Below are positions 17,326 to 25,624 of a stretch of DNA of 64,000 nt, piece by piece. The position numbers and the translations under genes are program-made. This DNA comes from Roseivirga sp. 4D4 (GTDB lineage Bacteria > Bacteroidota > Bacteroidia > Cytophagales > Cyclobacteriaceae), in the NCBI RefSeq assembly GCF_001747095.1, contig NZ_MDGP01000001.1, forward strand, positions 4,075,001 through 4,139,000, read 5' to 3'. The notes under the pieces are model-generated. The model saw nothing but the letters and a program-made list of their open reading frames with translations, was not told the DNA's origin and did no database searches. Numbering within the stretch: the stretch's first letter is position 1; each line of letters starts with the position of its first letter.

Positions 17326-18837
17326 ATGAAAAAGAATACGAGAAATTTATTAAATGGGATTCTGGCCTTAAGCATTGCGGGTGGAGTTCTGATGAGCAAT
17401 CAAAAAGCTGGAGACGAATTCAGTCTTTACTTTGGGTTGTTACACGCACATACTGCCATATCTGACGGCTCAGGCACGCCGGAAGAGGCCTACGACATGG
17501 CCAAGTCTCACGGTCTTGATTTCTTTGCTGTAACTCCACACAATCACAAGTCAGCGGAATTCGGCGCAAAAGCAGATCGTAAAGATGGTGTGCTGATTGC
17601 CAATGATAATGCCCTTTATAACGGATCTAGTGTAAAGACGGTAACTCAAAAGTTTGCCAGTGGAAACAAAGAACTTAAGGTAAAGCCTTTGCTCATGGCA
17701 GCCAGAGACGCAACTGATGATGATTTTCTTGCGATTTACGGTCAAGAGTTTTCTGCGATCTCTAAGGGGAACCACATGAATGTTCTTGGAATTGATGAAG
17801 TAATAAAGGCCGGCAATGGGAATTTCAATGCCTTAGTCGATCGCCTTGATCAATTGGATAGTCCTCCCATCCTTCAGCTCAATCATCCCAATGTTCAGCA
17901 AGATTTATTCTATAGCGGAAATAAAAGCTCAACAAAGGAGAACATGTTTAACGATTACGGAATTGATGCGGGAGACTTGGGACCTCACTTTAGCACGTTG
18001 ATTTCAAAACTGGATAAGTATGTACATCTCATTGAGATTTTCAGTGGACCTGCAATGCAGAAAGCAAGAAAGGAGAACCATCATGACAAATACCCACATC
18101 ATAATGACTACTTCTTTTACTTAAAACAGGGGTTTCACATTTCTCCAAGCGCTGGTCAAGACAACCATTACAAAACCTGGGGAATGGCCACCGATATCCG
18201 TACTGGTGTTTTTGCGAAAGACCTAACTCAAGAAAGTGTATTTGAAGCTTTCAGAGGCCAACGTACCTTTGCCTCTGAGGATGCCAATGCAAGTGTCAAG
18301 TTGAATATTGGAGACACTTTCATGGGCTCCAATATGAGTGCTACTATAGATCAATCCTTGAAGATTGAAGTATTGATTCAGGATCCAGATGAAGATAAAG
18401 AGGAGGCTATCATTACAGTTTATGGTGGTCTAGTTGAAGCGGAGGACAGCAAGAAGGCGACTAATGTAAAGCAATCTAGCGGAAGATTAATTGAGGAAAC
18501 AGTTGAAATTGGAACAAGATCGATTGTCCTTGATCAAACCGCGACCGGAGATGCCGAGTTCTATTATGTTGTTGTGGAGCAACAAGATGGTGACCGGATA
18601 TATTCCGCACCGATATGGGTGAATCATCCTAAAAAGAACGTTAATCAGGATCAAGCAAGCATCGATCAAAGTACAAAGCAGCTTTTTGTTTGGACCAAGA
18701 ACAAGCGTTCAAAAGTGTATCACCTAAAAAATTGTCCATCCACTCAGTTGATTAAGGATACCAATAGGCAATCAGGTTATACTGCACCAACTGGACGCGT
18801 TCAGCACAACTGTAAAATCGAATCAGAAGGTAACTAA
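17326..18837 (+). CDS. Secreted PHP-domain phosphoesterase (503 aa)
   Basis: A signal-like hydrophobic N-terminus (residues 7-23) is followed by a PHP-type metal-dependent domain. Likely ligands are H40 and H42 in LLHAHTAISDGSG, the TPHNH box, E in YGQEFS, NHPN and QDNH, so the metal set looks complete. The C-terminal 60 residues contain KVYHLKNCPS and a final HNC, resembling a small Ada-like zinc module. PHP proteins hydrolyse phosphate esters; the substrate is unknown. It sits in an operon with the upstream membrane protein. Confidence 0.8.
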   Translation: MKKNTRNLLNGILALSIAGGVLMSNQKAGDEFSLYFGLLHAHTAISDGSGTPEEAYDMAKSHGLDFFAVTPHNHKSAEFGAKADRKDGVLIANDNALYNGSSVKTVTQKFASGNKELKVKPLLMAARDATDDDFLAIYGQEFSAISKGNHMNVLGIDEVIKAGNGNFNALVDRLDQLDSPPILQLNHPNVQQDLFYSGNKSSTKENMFNDYGIDAGDLGPHFSTLISKLDKYVHLIEIFSGPAMQKARKENHHDKYPHHNDYFFYLKQGFHISPSAGQDNHYKTWGMATDIRTGVFAKDLTQESVFEAFRGQRTFASEDANASVKLNIGDTFMGSNMSATIDQSLKIEVLIQDPDEDKEEAIITVYGGLVEAEDSKKATNVKQSSGRLIEETVEIGTRSIVLDQTATGDAEFYYVVVEQQDGDRIYSAPIWVNHPKKNVNQDQASIDQSTKQLFVWTKNKRSKVYHLKNCPSTQLIKDTNRQSGYTAPTGRVQHNCKIESEGN

Positions 18838-18949
18838 TCCAAATAAGTTGAGTTTGGAGGCTTCAAACTGAAGCAATTGCTCAAACCTTCTCAATTCCTT
18901 TGATAATTCTGTCATTGATGATTACGATGAGTTGATAGTCTAAAATCTT

Positions 18950-19783
18950 CTAATTTGTAGTTCTTTGCTCAAATTCTTCTTTGATAATCGCTAGCTTCTG
19001 ATGACTCAGCTGGTTAACACAATCTGGAAATAGTTTGGTCATGTCAAGAATGGCAGCAAGAAGATATTTGATCGCAAAATCTAGCGCCATTGTAATATAG
19101 GATACTTCAACCTCACTTTCTAAGCCTCTACCACGTTCATTATTTTGAGAAAAGAAGGCAAGAGGTGTAGAGTGAGTTTGGTTAGAAAAGAATCGATAAA
19201 GAGGTTGGTACTCTTCTGTATCGAATGGAATTCGATCTGCAATTTCTTTATTAGACAAATACTTGAACTGTAGTCCTTTTAGAATGCTTCGTTTTTTTGA
19301 ATTATCAATCTTTTCAAAGAATGGAAGACCTTCAAGCTTCCTTTTAGCTTTTGGAAGGTTTTCCTCAAATTCATCGAGCACGTTCTGTGGTTGTCCAGAC
19401 TCTTTATAGAATTTGTACTTTTCATTATTAAGGTGGTATGTAAGTAGTAATAGTCTGAAATCAGATTCTTCGGAGTTTATTGGCTCTATACAGATATAAA
19501 AGAATGAATAATAATTTTCGACTAAATTCCTAGCGAGTGATGCTACTGATGAAAAGTCCCAGAACTCAAATTCACTTGGGAAATACCTGTTTTTAGGTAA
19601 TAAATGTATGAGGCTCAAACAATTTATAGTTAAACGGTTATATAGCTGATGTCCACGGACTAAGTTCCAAGGTACATTTTTCTTTCCCGCAGTTATGTCA
19701 GAAATATCTATTGCGAAATCAAGGAAGTTTTGAATCTTGATCAAAGCTTCTGTGTAGCGATCTTTATAGTCTAATTTAGGCAA
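18950..19783 (-). CDS. Uncharacterised helical protein beside Hachiman (277 aa)
   Basis: This mainly helical protein contains SVASLARNLVENYYSFFYIC, which weakly resembles DUF5677-type proteins. The central part is Lys/Glu-rich, and the C-terminal part has a hydrophobic helix (MALDFAIKYLLAAIL). It is 56 bp downstream of hamB in the same direction. That suggests co-transcription, but it is not a standard Hachiman component. Confidence 0.5.
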   Translation of the reverse strand: MPKLDYKDRYTEALIKIQNFLDFAIDISDITAGKKNVPWNLVRGHQLYNRLTINCLSLIHLLPKNRYFPSEFEFWDFSSVASLARNLVENYYSFFYICIEPINSEESDFRLLLLTYHLNNEKYKFYKESGQPQNVLDEFEENLPKAKRKLEGLPFFEKIDNSKKRSILKGLQFKYLSNKEIADRIPFDTEEYQPLYRFFSNQTHSTPLAFFSQNNERGRGLESEVEVSYITMALDFAIKYLLAAILDMTKLFPDCVNQLSHQKLAIIKEEFEQRTTN

Positions 19784-19839
19784 TTGGATTAATATTATTT
19801 CTTGAATTTTAGCTGTTCATTATTGGCAATGAGATTCAA

Positions 19840-22041
19840 TTAGTTTTCTCTCAATTTGTTTCTCTCATACTCCAAGAATACTCTGTTTTCGGCCAAATTC
19901 TGTTCTTTAATTCTTAGAATAACCTCGTCTTGAGATATGCTGGCTGGTATTAGAGGTTCTAGCTTTCTTATCGCAGAACCAGGGATTCCAAATTCTGATA
20001 GGATTGCGAGGTTGTCTCGAAGAAAATCATTTTCAATTAGGCTAGAAAAGTAGCTATAATTACCTGGTCTTCTTCCTACTTCTAGACAAACAAACTCTTG
20101 AATTGAATTCAATACCGATAACCATTTTGGTATTTTATATTCAAACCAGTGTTTCAATGTTTGAAAACTATTCCTAATAGCCTCGTCCCGAATTTCGGCA
20201 TCAGAAGCCTCTGAATATTTTGCCAATCCCTTGAGGTAGGCAAAATTGTTTTCAACAAGGTTCCAAATACTCTGATTGTAACCATAGATTTGTGTTACGG
20301 TAATAAGAGCATTTAATGTCATTTGTCCACCTGTTTCAGAGGGCTTTCGTAGGTTGTTCCAAGCTAAAGTTAGGATATACGATAATTGAGGTTTGGTCGG
20401 AAATCTGCTCCAGGAAATAAGATGATACTTATCTCTAATATCAGTTCTTAGAGTATCAATAATTGTCTTTTGCCCAAAGACATTAACCCCGTTATTTTTA
20501 ATAACATCTTTTTCTCTTTCGGGTATTGCTAAAATCGAATCGTATTGATTTGAACCCTTATTTAAGATTTCATTTTCGTCAAGTTGAATTAAGACTTCAT
20601 CTGAAATCGGGTTTTGTTCAAAAAAAGGGATATCAATAATGATTTGTGTGTTTTCAGGCACTGGGTTGAAATTGTAAATATTACCAGTGTAATGTATCAT
20701 AAGTCTCCCTGCCCGACCTTTGATGTTCGAATAGTCAAAAAAATCAATTGGAGTTCTTTGACCTTTGGTCGGGTCATAAAAGATGATATTCTTGGCACTT
20801 GTATTTACTCCTTCGATAATTGTAGTTGTGCAAAATAAATACTTGAGTTCACCATTGTTGAAATAATTGATTATCGAGGTTGTGATATGTTTTTGAAGAG
20901 CACCATCGTGAATACCGATTCTGTTGTTCAGAAGCTTTATAAGACTCCAATCTTCTGAGATATTTTCTCTTATCCATTCAATGATATCCAACTCTTGTGT
21001 CACATGACCTAAAGAAGATTGTAAGAGGTAATGACAAAATTTAACAGCTAACTGCCTTACTCTTGATGGTGATGAGCAGTATATTATTGACTGTTCATTT
21101 CTGTTCTGAATCAATAAGTCAAAAAGTATTCTTTCTTTGGTTTCAACTGCCTCTTTGTAACCCTTCTTCCGATGATGTGTGGTTTGATCAAATACTTCTT
21201 TGTTGGGAGTATAAATATCTACGACTTTTGTATCGACTAAAGATGATTTCGTTTTGTAAAAAACAGCATTATATTTTTCGGTAAAACCAGGAGAAATCCC
21301 GTCAATGTTCGGCCCAAGGAGATAGAATTTACTGTTAAACTCTTTTAGTATGTAGTTAAAGGCATTGTTAAGAGAATCAGCTCTTTCATCGTCCCTTTTT
21401 GCACTCAATTTGTAGAACTCGTCTATGACCAGAAAATCAATATGTGGAAATGTCTTGTATTCATTGACTCTTTCTGCCGTAAAAAGAAACAAGTTGCCTC
21501 TTTCAGTACTAGGCTCCTGAGATGTTCTAACCACGAGTCGATATTGGTCACTGTACTTATTTAGTTTTTTTCGAGTCTCATCTAGAAGTGCCAGAGTTGG
21601 TTGGATTATTACGAGATTCGAAAATGCCCCAGATGCAACAAATTCTTCGATTAAGAGGCTTTTACCAAAACTCGTTGGGGCACTTACAATCACATTTTTG
21701 TCCGTTTTTAAAAGTGAGAGTAAGTACCTTTGATCTTCGTGAAAGAACTTGTTCAAGTTCTCTGAATGATGATATTCTTTTCTTATTAGAGAAGCAGAAG
21801 AATCAAGTTGTAGTTCTTCTTTTGTCAAATAAGGGTAGAACCCTACAGCTTCTACTAAATCAGTTAAAATTCCATCTAGACTTCGGTCAAGTTTGCTTTT
21901 GTTATTAAGTAGGTTGACCACTAATCTTTGAGCTTTTAACTCATCATCAATAAGATATTGAGAGCAAGTTCGATATAATTCAAAGGTTTCCTCAGAATCG
22001 AAAGAATTTTGAGTTTCTAGTGTTTGGATTAATTCTTCCAT
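19840..22041 (-). CDS. hamB: Hachiman helicase HamB (733 aa)
   Basis: This is a superfamily 2 helicase. Walker A is APTSFGKS (121-128), the DExx box is VIDEFY (D207, E208), and a motif VI-like segment GRAGRLMIHYTG is near residue 440. In Hachiman, HamB senses foreign DNA and releases the nuclease HamA, causing DNA destruction. The start ATG at 22041 abuts the hamA stop at 22042, so the two are one transcription unit. Assignment rests on the pairing with a DUF1837 protein as well as the helicase motifs. Confidence 0.85.
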   Translation of the reverse strand: MEELIQTLETQNSFDSEETFELYRTCSQYLIDDELKAQRLVVNLLNNKSKLDRSLDGILTDLVEAVGFYPYLTKEELQLDSSASLIRKEYHHSENLNKFFHEDQRYLLSLLKTDKNVIVSAPTSFGKSLLIEEFVASGAFSNLVIIQPTLALLDETRKKLNKYSDQYRLVVRTSQEPSTERGNLFLFTAERVNEYKTFPHIDFLVIDEFYKLSAKRDDERADSLNNAFNYILKEFNSKFYLLGPNIDGISPGFTEKYNAVFYKTKSSLVDTKVVDIYTPNKEVFDQTTHHRKKGYKEAVETKERILFDLLIQNRNEQSIIYCSSPSRVRQLAVKFCHYLLQSSLGHVTQELDIIEWIRENISEDWSLIKLLNNRIGIHDGALQKHITTSIINYFNNGELKYLFCTTTIIEGVNTSAKNIIFYDPTKGQRTPIDFFDYSNIKGRAGRLMIHYTGNIYNFNPVPENTQIIIDIPFFEQNPISDEVLIQLDENEILNKGSNQYDSILAIPEREKDVIKNNGVNVFGQKTIIDTLRTDIRDKYHLISWSRFPTKPQLSYILTLAWNNLRKPSETGGQMTLNALITVTQIYGYNQSIWNLVENNFAYLKGLAKYSEASDAEIRDEAIRNSFQTLKHWFEYKIPKWLSVLNSIQEFVCLEVGRRPGNYSYFSSLIENDFLRDNLAILSEFGIPGSAIRKLEPLIPASISQDEVILRIKEQNLAENRVFLEYERNKLREN

Positions 22042-22980
22042 TTACTCGCCAAGGCTTTGAAGGATTGATAATTTATTATGTAGTCGCTTGACTAAATCCA
22101 CCTTGTCCTGAACAGGGAACAAAATGAGAATTATGTTTAAGTTGGTTTTAAGCGGATGGTCATTTGAAGCATCAAAATAGCTTTTAAGCTCACGCATTTC
22201 ATTTATATATGCTCCCAAAAACTCCTCTGAGTTTTCATCTGAATACTCGGAAAAGAGTGAACAATTGTAAGTACAAAGCAGAGGGATGTTAATGGTGTTT
22301 AATTGTTCAGATAGTTTACTGGTTTTAGACATGACATCTAGCCAATGATCTTTTTCTGGTATGTTGTCAAAGTGCTTTACTTTTTTTGAAATTAAGAGGA
22401 ATTCAGATTCTAAATAGTCACTTTTGAAATGCTCATGAATATCTTGAATTAAAGCCCTTAAGCCAGCCTTACCATCCTTATATATTTTTGATTCACCAAG
22501 CCATAGTGTCTTTGTTTCTTCATGTATATGTACTGCATCAAAACCATGAACTGTATGCCCAAAAGAGTCTTTGAAGTATATTTTGGATAAAAGAGGTATA
22601 GTTTTATAAAAATCACGTAATAAAAGATGTAGAATCAGCTCTCCGAACTCTCCACGTCTTAAATATTTATCTTCAACATCATCTTCTATGCTTCCATTGC
22701 CTGCATAGATATCTTTCACTTTACTAAAAGAATCAACCTTATAGATTGATTTAGCGGCTTCTATAAGTTTAGATAATGTCTCTGTATTGTTCGTAGTTTG
22801 ATTCTCGTGAAAACCAAAAGCAAACTCATGGATTACATCAGTTAACTTTTGAACCAAAGGTTTAATCCTATATGCTTTTTGGCCATTGTCCTCTAGATCA
22901 AAACCTACAAGGAAAGTGCTCAGTTCCCCACTATCAATTTTATGTGAGATGATTTTTTCTGAACCAAAAGGAGTAGACAT
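22042..22980 (-). CDS. hamA: Hachiman nuclease HamA, DUF1837 (312 aa)
   Basis: This DUF1837-family protein is the effector nuclease of Hachiman. The conserved core reads RRGEFGELILHLLL (E111, E114), then HGFDAVHI (D148) and LWLGESKIYKDG (E163, K165), giving a PD-(D/E)XK-like active site. HamA forms a complex with HamB and cuts DNA when released. The catalytic residues appear intact, so the system is likely functional. It is first in the reverse-strand operon hamA-hamB. Confidence 0.88.
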   Translation of the reverse strand: MSTPFGSEKIISHKIDSGELSTFLVGFDLEDNGQKAYRIKPLVQKLTDVIHEFAFGFHENQTTNNTETLSKLIEAAKSIYKVDSFSKVKDIYAGNGSIEDDVEDKYLRRGEFGELILHLLLRDFYKTIPLLSKIYFKDSFGHTVHGFDAVHIHEETKTLWLGESKIYKDGKAGLRALIQDIHEHFKSDYLESEFLLISKKVKHFDNIPEKDHWLDVMSKTSKLSEQLNTINIPLLCTYNCSLFSEYSDENSEEFLGAYINEMRELKSYFDASNDHPLKTNLNIILILFPVQDKVDLVKRLHNKLSILQSLGE

Positions 22981-23067
22981 GAGTGCGTTTCTTGTGTGAG
23001 TTCAATTGAAATACTATGATTTTATCTATCTAAACTGTTAATTTAATCATTAATAAATTAATGGCGA

Positions 23068-23991
23068 TTGGCTTTAAAAATTCCCTATGCTTTAAAGGAC
23101 GACTTACTAGTATGTATTGAAGTCGTTGAATCAGGCTTGTCTTGTGGTTGCACTTGCCCAGCATGTGGAGCGTCTTTAGTCGCGAGAAAAGGCAGGCAAA
23201 AAGTGCATCATTTTGCGCATCACAATGCTCCAGAATGTAAGTATGCCTTAGAAACTACTTTACATCTTTTAGCAAAGGAAATTCTGGCGACTGAGAAACA
23301 AATTAAGCTTCCTGCTATTCGATATAAAGGCATATATCTGCGGCCTCCTCAGGTCATAAGATTTCAGGAAGTCTATGTTGAGAAGAAGCTTCATGATATA
23401 ATTCCCGACCTCTATATCATGATCAAAAACAAAATGCTATTGATAGAAATAGCAGTGACACATTTTGTTGATGACTTGAAGAAACTCAAAATTGAGGAGA
23501 TCGGAGTCTCTGCGGTCGAAATTGACCTTAGCCAAGTGGATAGAGAGAGTGTTTTTGATGAACTCAAAGATACGCTTACGGATTCAACGCTATATAAGTA
23601 TTGGATTCATAACACACGAATCCCAGAATTGTATGAAAAGCATTTGGAGAAAGAAGAAGCTAAACAGAAAGCTTATGATGAAGAGATTAAGAGGCTGAAC
23701 AAAGAAGCAGTAGTCGAAAGGCGAAAAGAAAGGCAACAGAAACGACAAAGAGAGAAATTCTATGAAGATTACTATAAAAAGATTACTGTCAGAAAATCAG
23801 AAAGGACATTTTATGGTAAGGTTTCAACCGTTGATAACTGCCTCTTAGACAAGAGAGATTTTCACGGTGTTTCCTATGCCAATGTTCATGCCGATTGTTT
23901 TCACTGTGAACATTTTCGAGGGTTCAAAAAGGAGAAAGAGTTTATTGTTTGTTTGGCTCCTTACAATTTAGAGAAGACACGTCACTCTTGA
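23068..23991 (+). CDS. CoiA-like protein with zinc motif (307 aa)
   Basis: This protein resembles the competence protein CoiA group. The N-terminus has a zinc-binding cluster (CPACGASL at C30/C33, then VHHFAHH). A nuclease-like middle follows (IIPDLYIMIKNKMLLIEIAVTHFVD), with D and E positions like a PD-(D/E)XK fold. After it comes a long Arg/Lys/Glu-rich coiled segment (200-260) and a final Cys/His region (CFHCEHF). The start is TTG at 23068. An ATG at 23061 is out of frame. It leads a forward operon with the two following genes (gap 46 bp). Confidence 0.7.
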   Translation: MALKIPYALKDDLLVCIEVVESGLSCGCTCPACGASLVARKGRQKVHHFAHHNAPECKYALETTLHLLAKEILATEKQIKLPAIRYKGIYLRPPQVIRFQEVYVEKKLHDIIPDLYIMIKNKMLLIEIAVTHFVDDLKKLKIEEIGVSAVEIDLSQVDRESVFDELKDTLTDSTLYKYWIHNTRIPELYEKHLEKEEAKQKAYDEEIKRLNKEAVVERRKERQQKRQREKFYEDYYKKITVRKSERTFYGKVSTVDNCLLDKRDFHGVSYANVHADCFHCEHFRGFKKEKEFIVCLAPYNLEKTRHS

Positions 23992-24037
23992 TACTTTCGA
24001 ATGACTGAATACACTTAATTAAGATTAGAGAAGATCA

Positions 24038-25624
24038 ATGGCTAATCCGATAATCACGAAAATGGACCAGGCAATGGATGAGAAAAGGTTCTGGTCTTAT
24101 TTCCTGGACTTCTGTAAAGAATTACCAAAGTCAAGTGTCACAAAAGAAGAGCTTCTCGATATACTGCCAAGGATCAAAAGCAGTCTTGGCAACGATATGG
24201 CGGCTTATGAAATCCATCAAGCTGTACGCGGTTATACAAAAGAGCGTCCCCAAAATGGAGAATGGTTGTTTAAGGCTATGGCCGAATCTCAGAACAAAGT
24301 TCTACATGAGTTTCTTAGCGATGTGATTGCTTCACTTTCCGAAGCCGATGGTGTTGAGCCAGCTTGGTTGAGGTTAAAGCCACTGCTCGAAGATGAAGAC
24401 TTGGCTTACTATGCACTTAATTCTGTACTTCAACTTAGGCTGAGTGATTTGCCAAAAGACAAAGAGATAACAATAATTAAGGAGTTAGCTCTTAACCTGA
24501 GAAGCCTGAAAGAATCAAGTAATACATCTATTCAGGGTGAAGTTTTGAAGGTGTTAGCCTGTTTTCGAAAGCAAATTCACTGGGCGGATGTTGAAATACT
24601 TAAGCTTGCTGAAATCAATCATATTGACGTTCAATCGAAAATCTATTTTGTACTTGATGAAAAGATTGATAGAGCGGAGTCACGAGATATTTACAAAAAG
24701 CTACTACTGAAACTGTCTCATGTAAAACCTGAATTCATAGGGCTAGTCAATCTGACGGAAAGGTTACTTGAAGACTTTTTAGAGGAAACGCCAGACCTAC
24801 TTGAAGAATTTCTTAGAAGTTGGGTGGTTGCCCATGCAGGAGATGGCGAAGCAAGTATTAAATCTTTTAAGAACCTTATTTTAAAAGCATTTAGGTCGAA
24901 ACAAGCTTGGTTTAGAATCCTCATAACAAAATGGTTGAATGATGACCAAGCTATATTTCACAGAGCTTTTAAAGGAATCCTCAGTATTCTTTTTGCAAGT
25001 AAGGTTTATGAAGTTGAGTTGGATGAGGAGTTTATAAAGAAGACAGACTTTAAGAGTATTAGATATCTAACCTCAAAAATACTTGGGCATGCTTTTAGCC
25101 ATCATCACTTGAAAAGTCTTTTGTTCTCTATTCTGAAATCAAGAGAGGATGAAATGAGCTACCGAATTATTTCATCTGCTTTCACAGAATACGTAGTGAT
25201 CAATTACCATTCTACCATTGAGTATCTAAAGAAAAGGAGGCCTGAAGTGTCTGATAGAGTGAGAGAAGTTTTAGACTATATAATCGATATTGCTGAAGCC
25301 TATTTTAAAGCTCTTGAGGAGTTGCCTAATATTGGAGAGGTTGAAGGCTCAGAAAAACGAGGGATGTTATACAGGAAACTCGAAGCCAGACAGCAGCAAG
25401 AATCCTTACAAAGTTCGCAGAAGGGATCTTTTTTGGAGATGGCAAAGCAGATTGATATTAAGGTTGGAGAATCTTGGTTTCATAGAAATGAGAATGGAGA
25501 ATACTCTGAAAAACAGAAGTTAGGAAAATTTGAGTATAGCTATGAGATGCCTAGAGCTGAGTTTTTGAATCAATATGGTATGGCATTAGCTCGATTACAC
25601 TGGACTAACGAACAAAGATTATGA
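24038..25624 (+). CDS. Large helical protein of unknown family (528 aa)
   Basis: This is an almost fully alpha-helical protein with repeat-like helix pairs through most of its length (about 60-420), resembling a HEAT-type solenoid but with no clear consensus. The C-terminal 100 residues include an unusual SWFHRNENGEYSEKQKLGKF segment and end LARLHWTNEQRL. No enzyme motif is seen. The stop overlaps the next gene's ATG by 4 bp (ATGA). It probably works with the downstream endonuclease-like protein, perhaps as a sensor or scaffold; that is inference. Confidence 0.6.
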   Translation: MANPIITKMDQAMDEKRFWSYFLDFCKELPKSSVTKEELLDILPRIKSSLGNDMAAYEIHQAVRGYTKERPQNGEWLFKAMAESQNKVLHEFLSDVIASLSEADGVEPAWLRLKPLLEDEDLAYYALNSVLQLRLSDLPKDKEITIIKELALNLRSLKESSNTSIQGEVLKVLACFRKQIHWADVEILKLAEINHIDVQSKIYFVLDEKIDRAESRDIYKKLLLKLSHVKPEFIGLVNLTERLLEDFLEETPDLLEEFLRSWVVAHAGDGEASIKSFKNLILKAFRSKQAWFRILITKWLNDDQAIFHRAFKGILSILFASKVYEVELDEEFIKKTDFKSIRYLTSKILGHAFSHHHLKSLLFSILKSREDEMSYRIISSAFTEYVVINYHSTIEYLKKRRPEVSDRVREVLDYIIDIAEAYFKALEELPNIGEVEGSEKRGMLYRKLEARQQQESLQSSQKGSFLEMAKQIDIKVGESWFHRNENGEYSEKQKLGKFEYSYEMPRAEFLNQYGMALARLHWTNEQRL

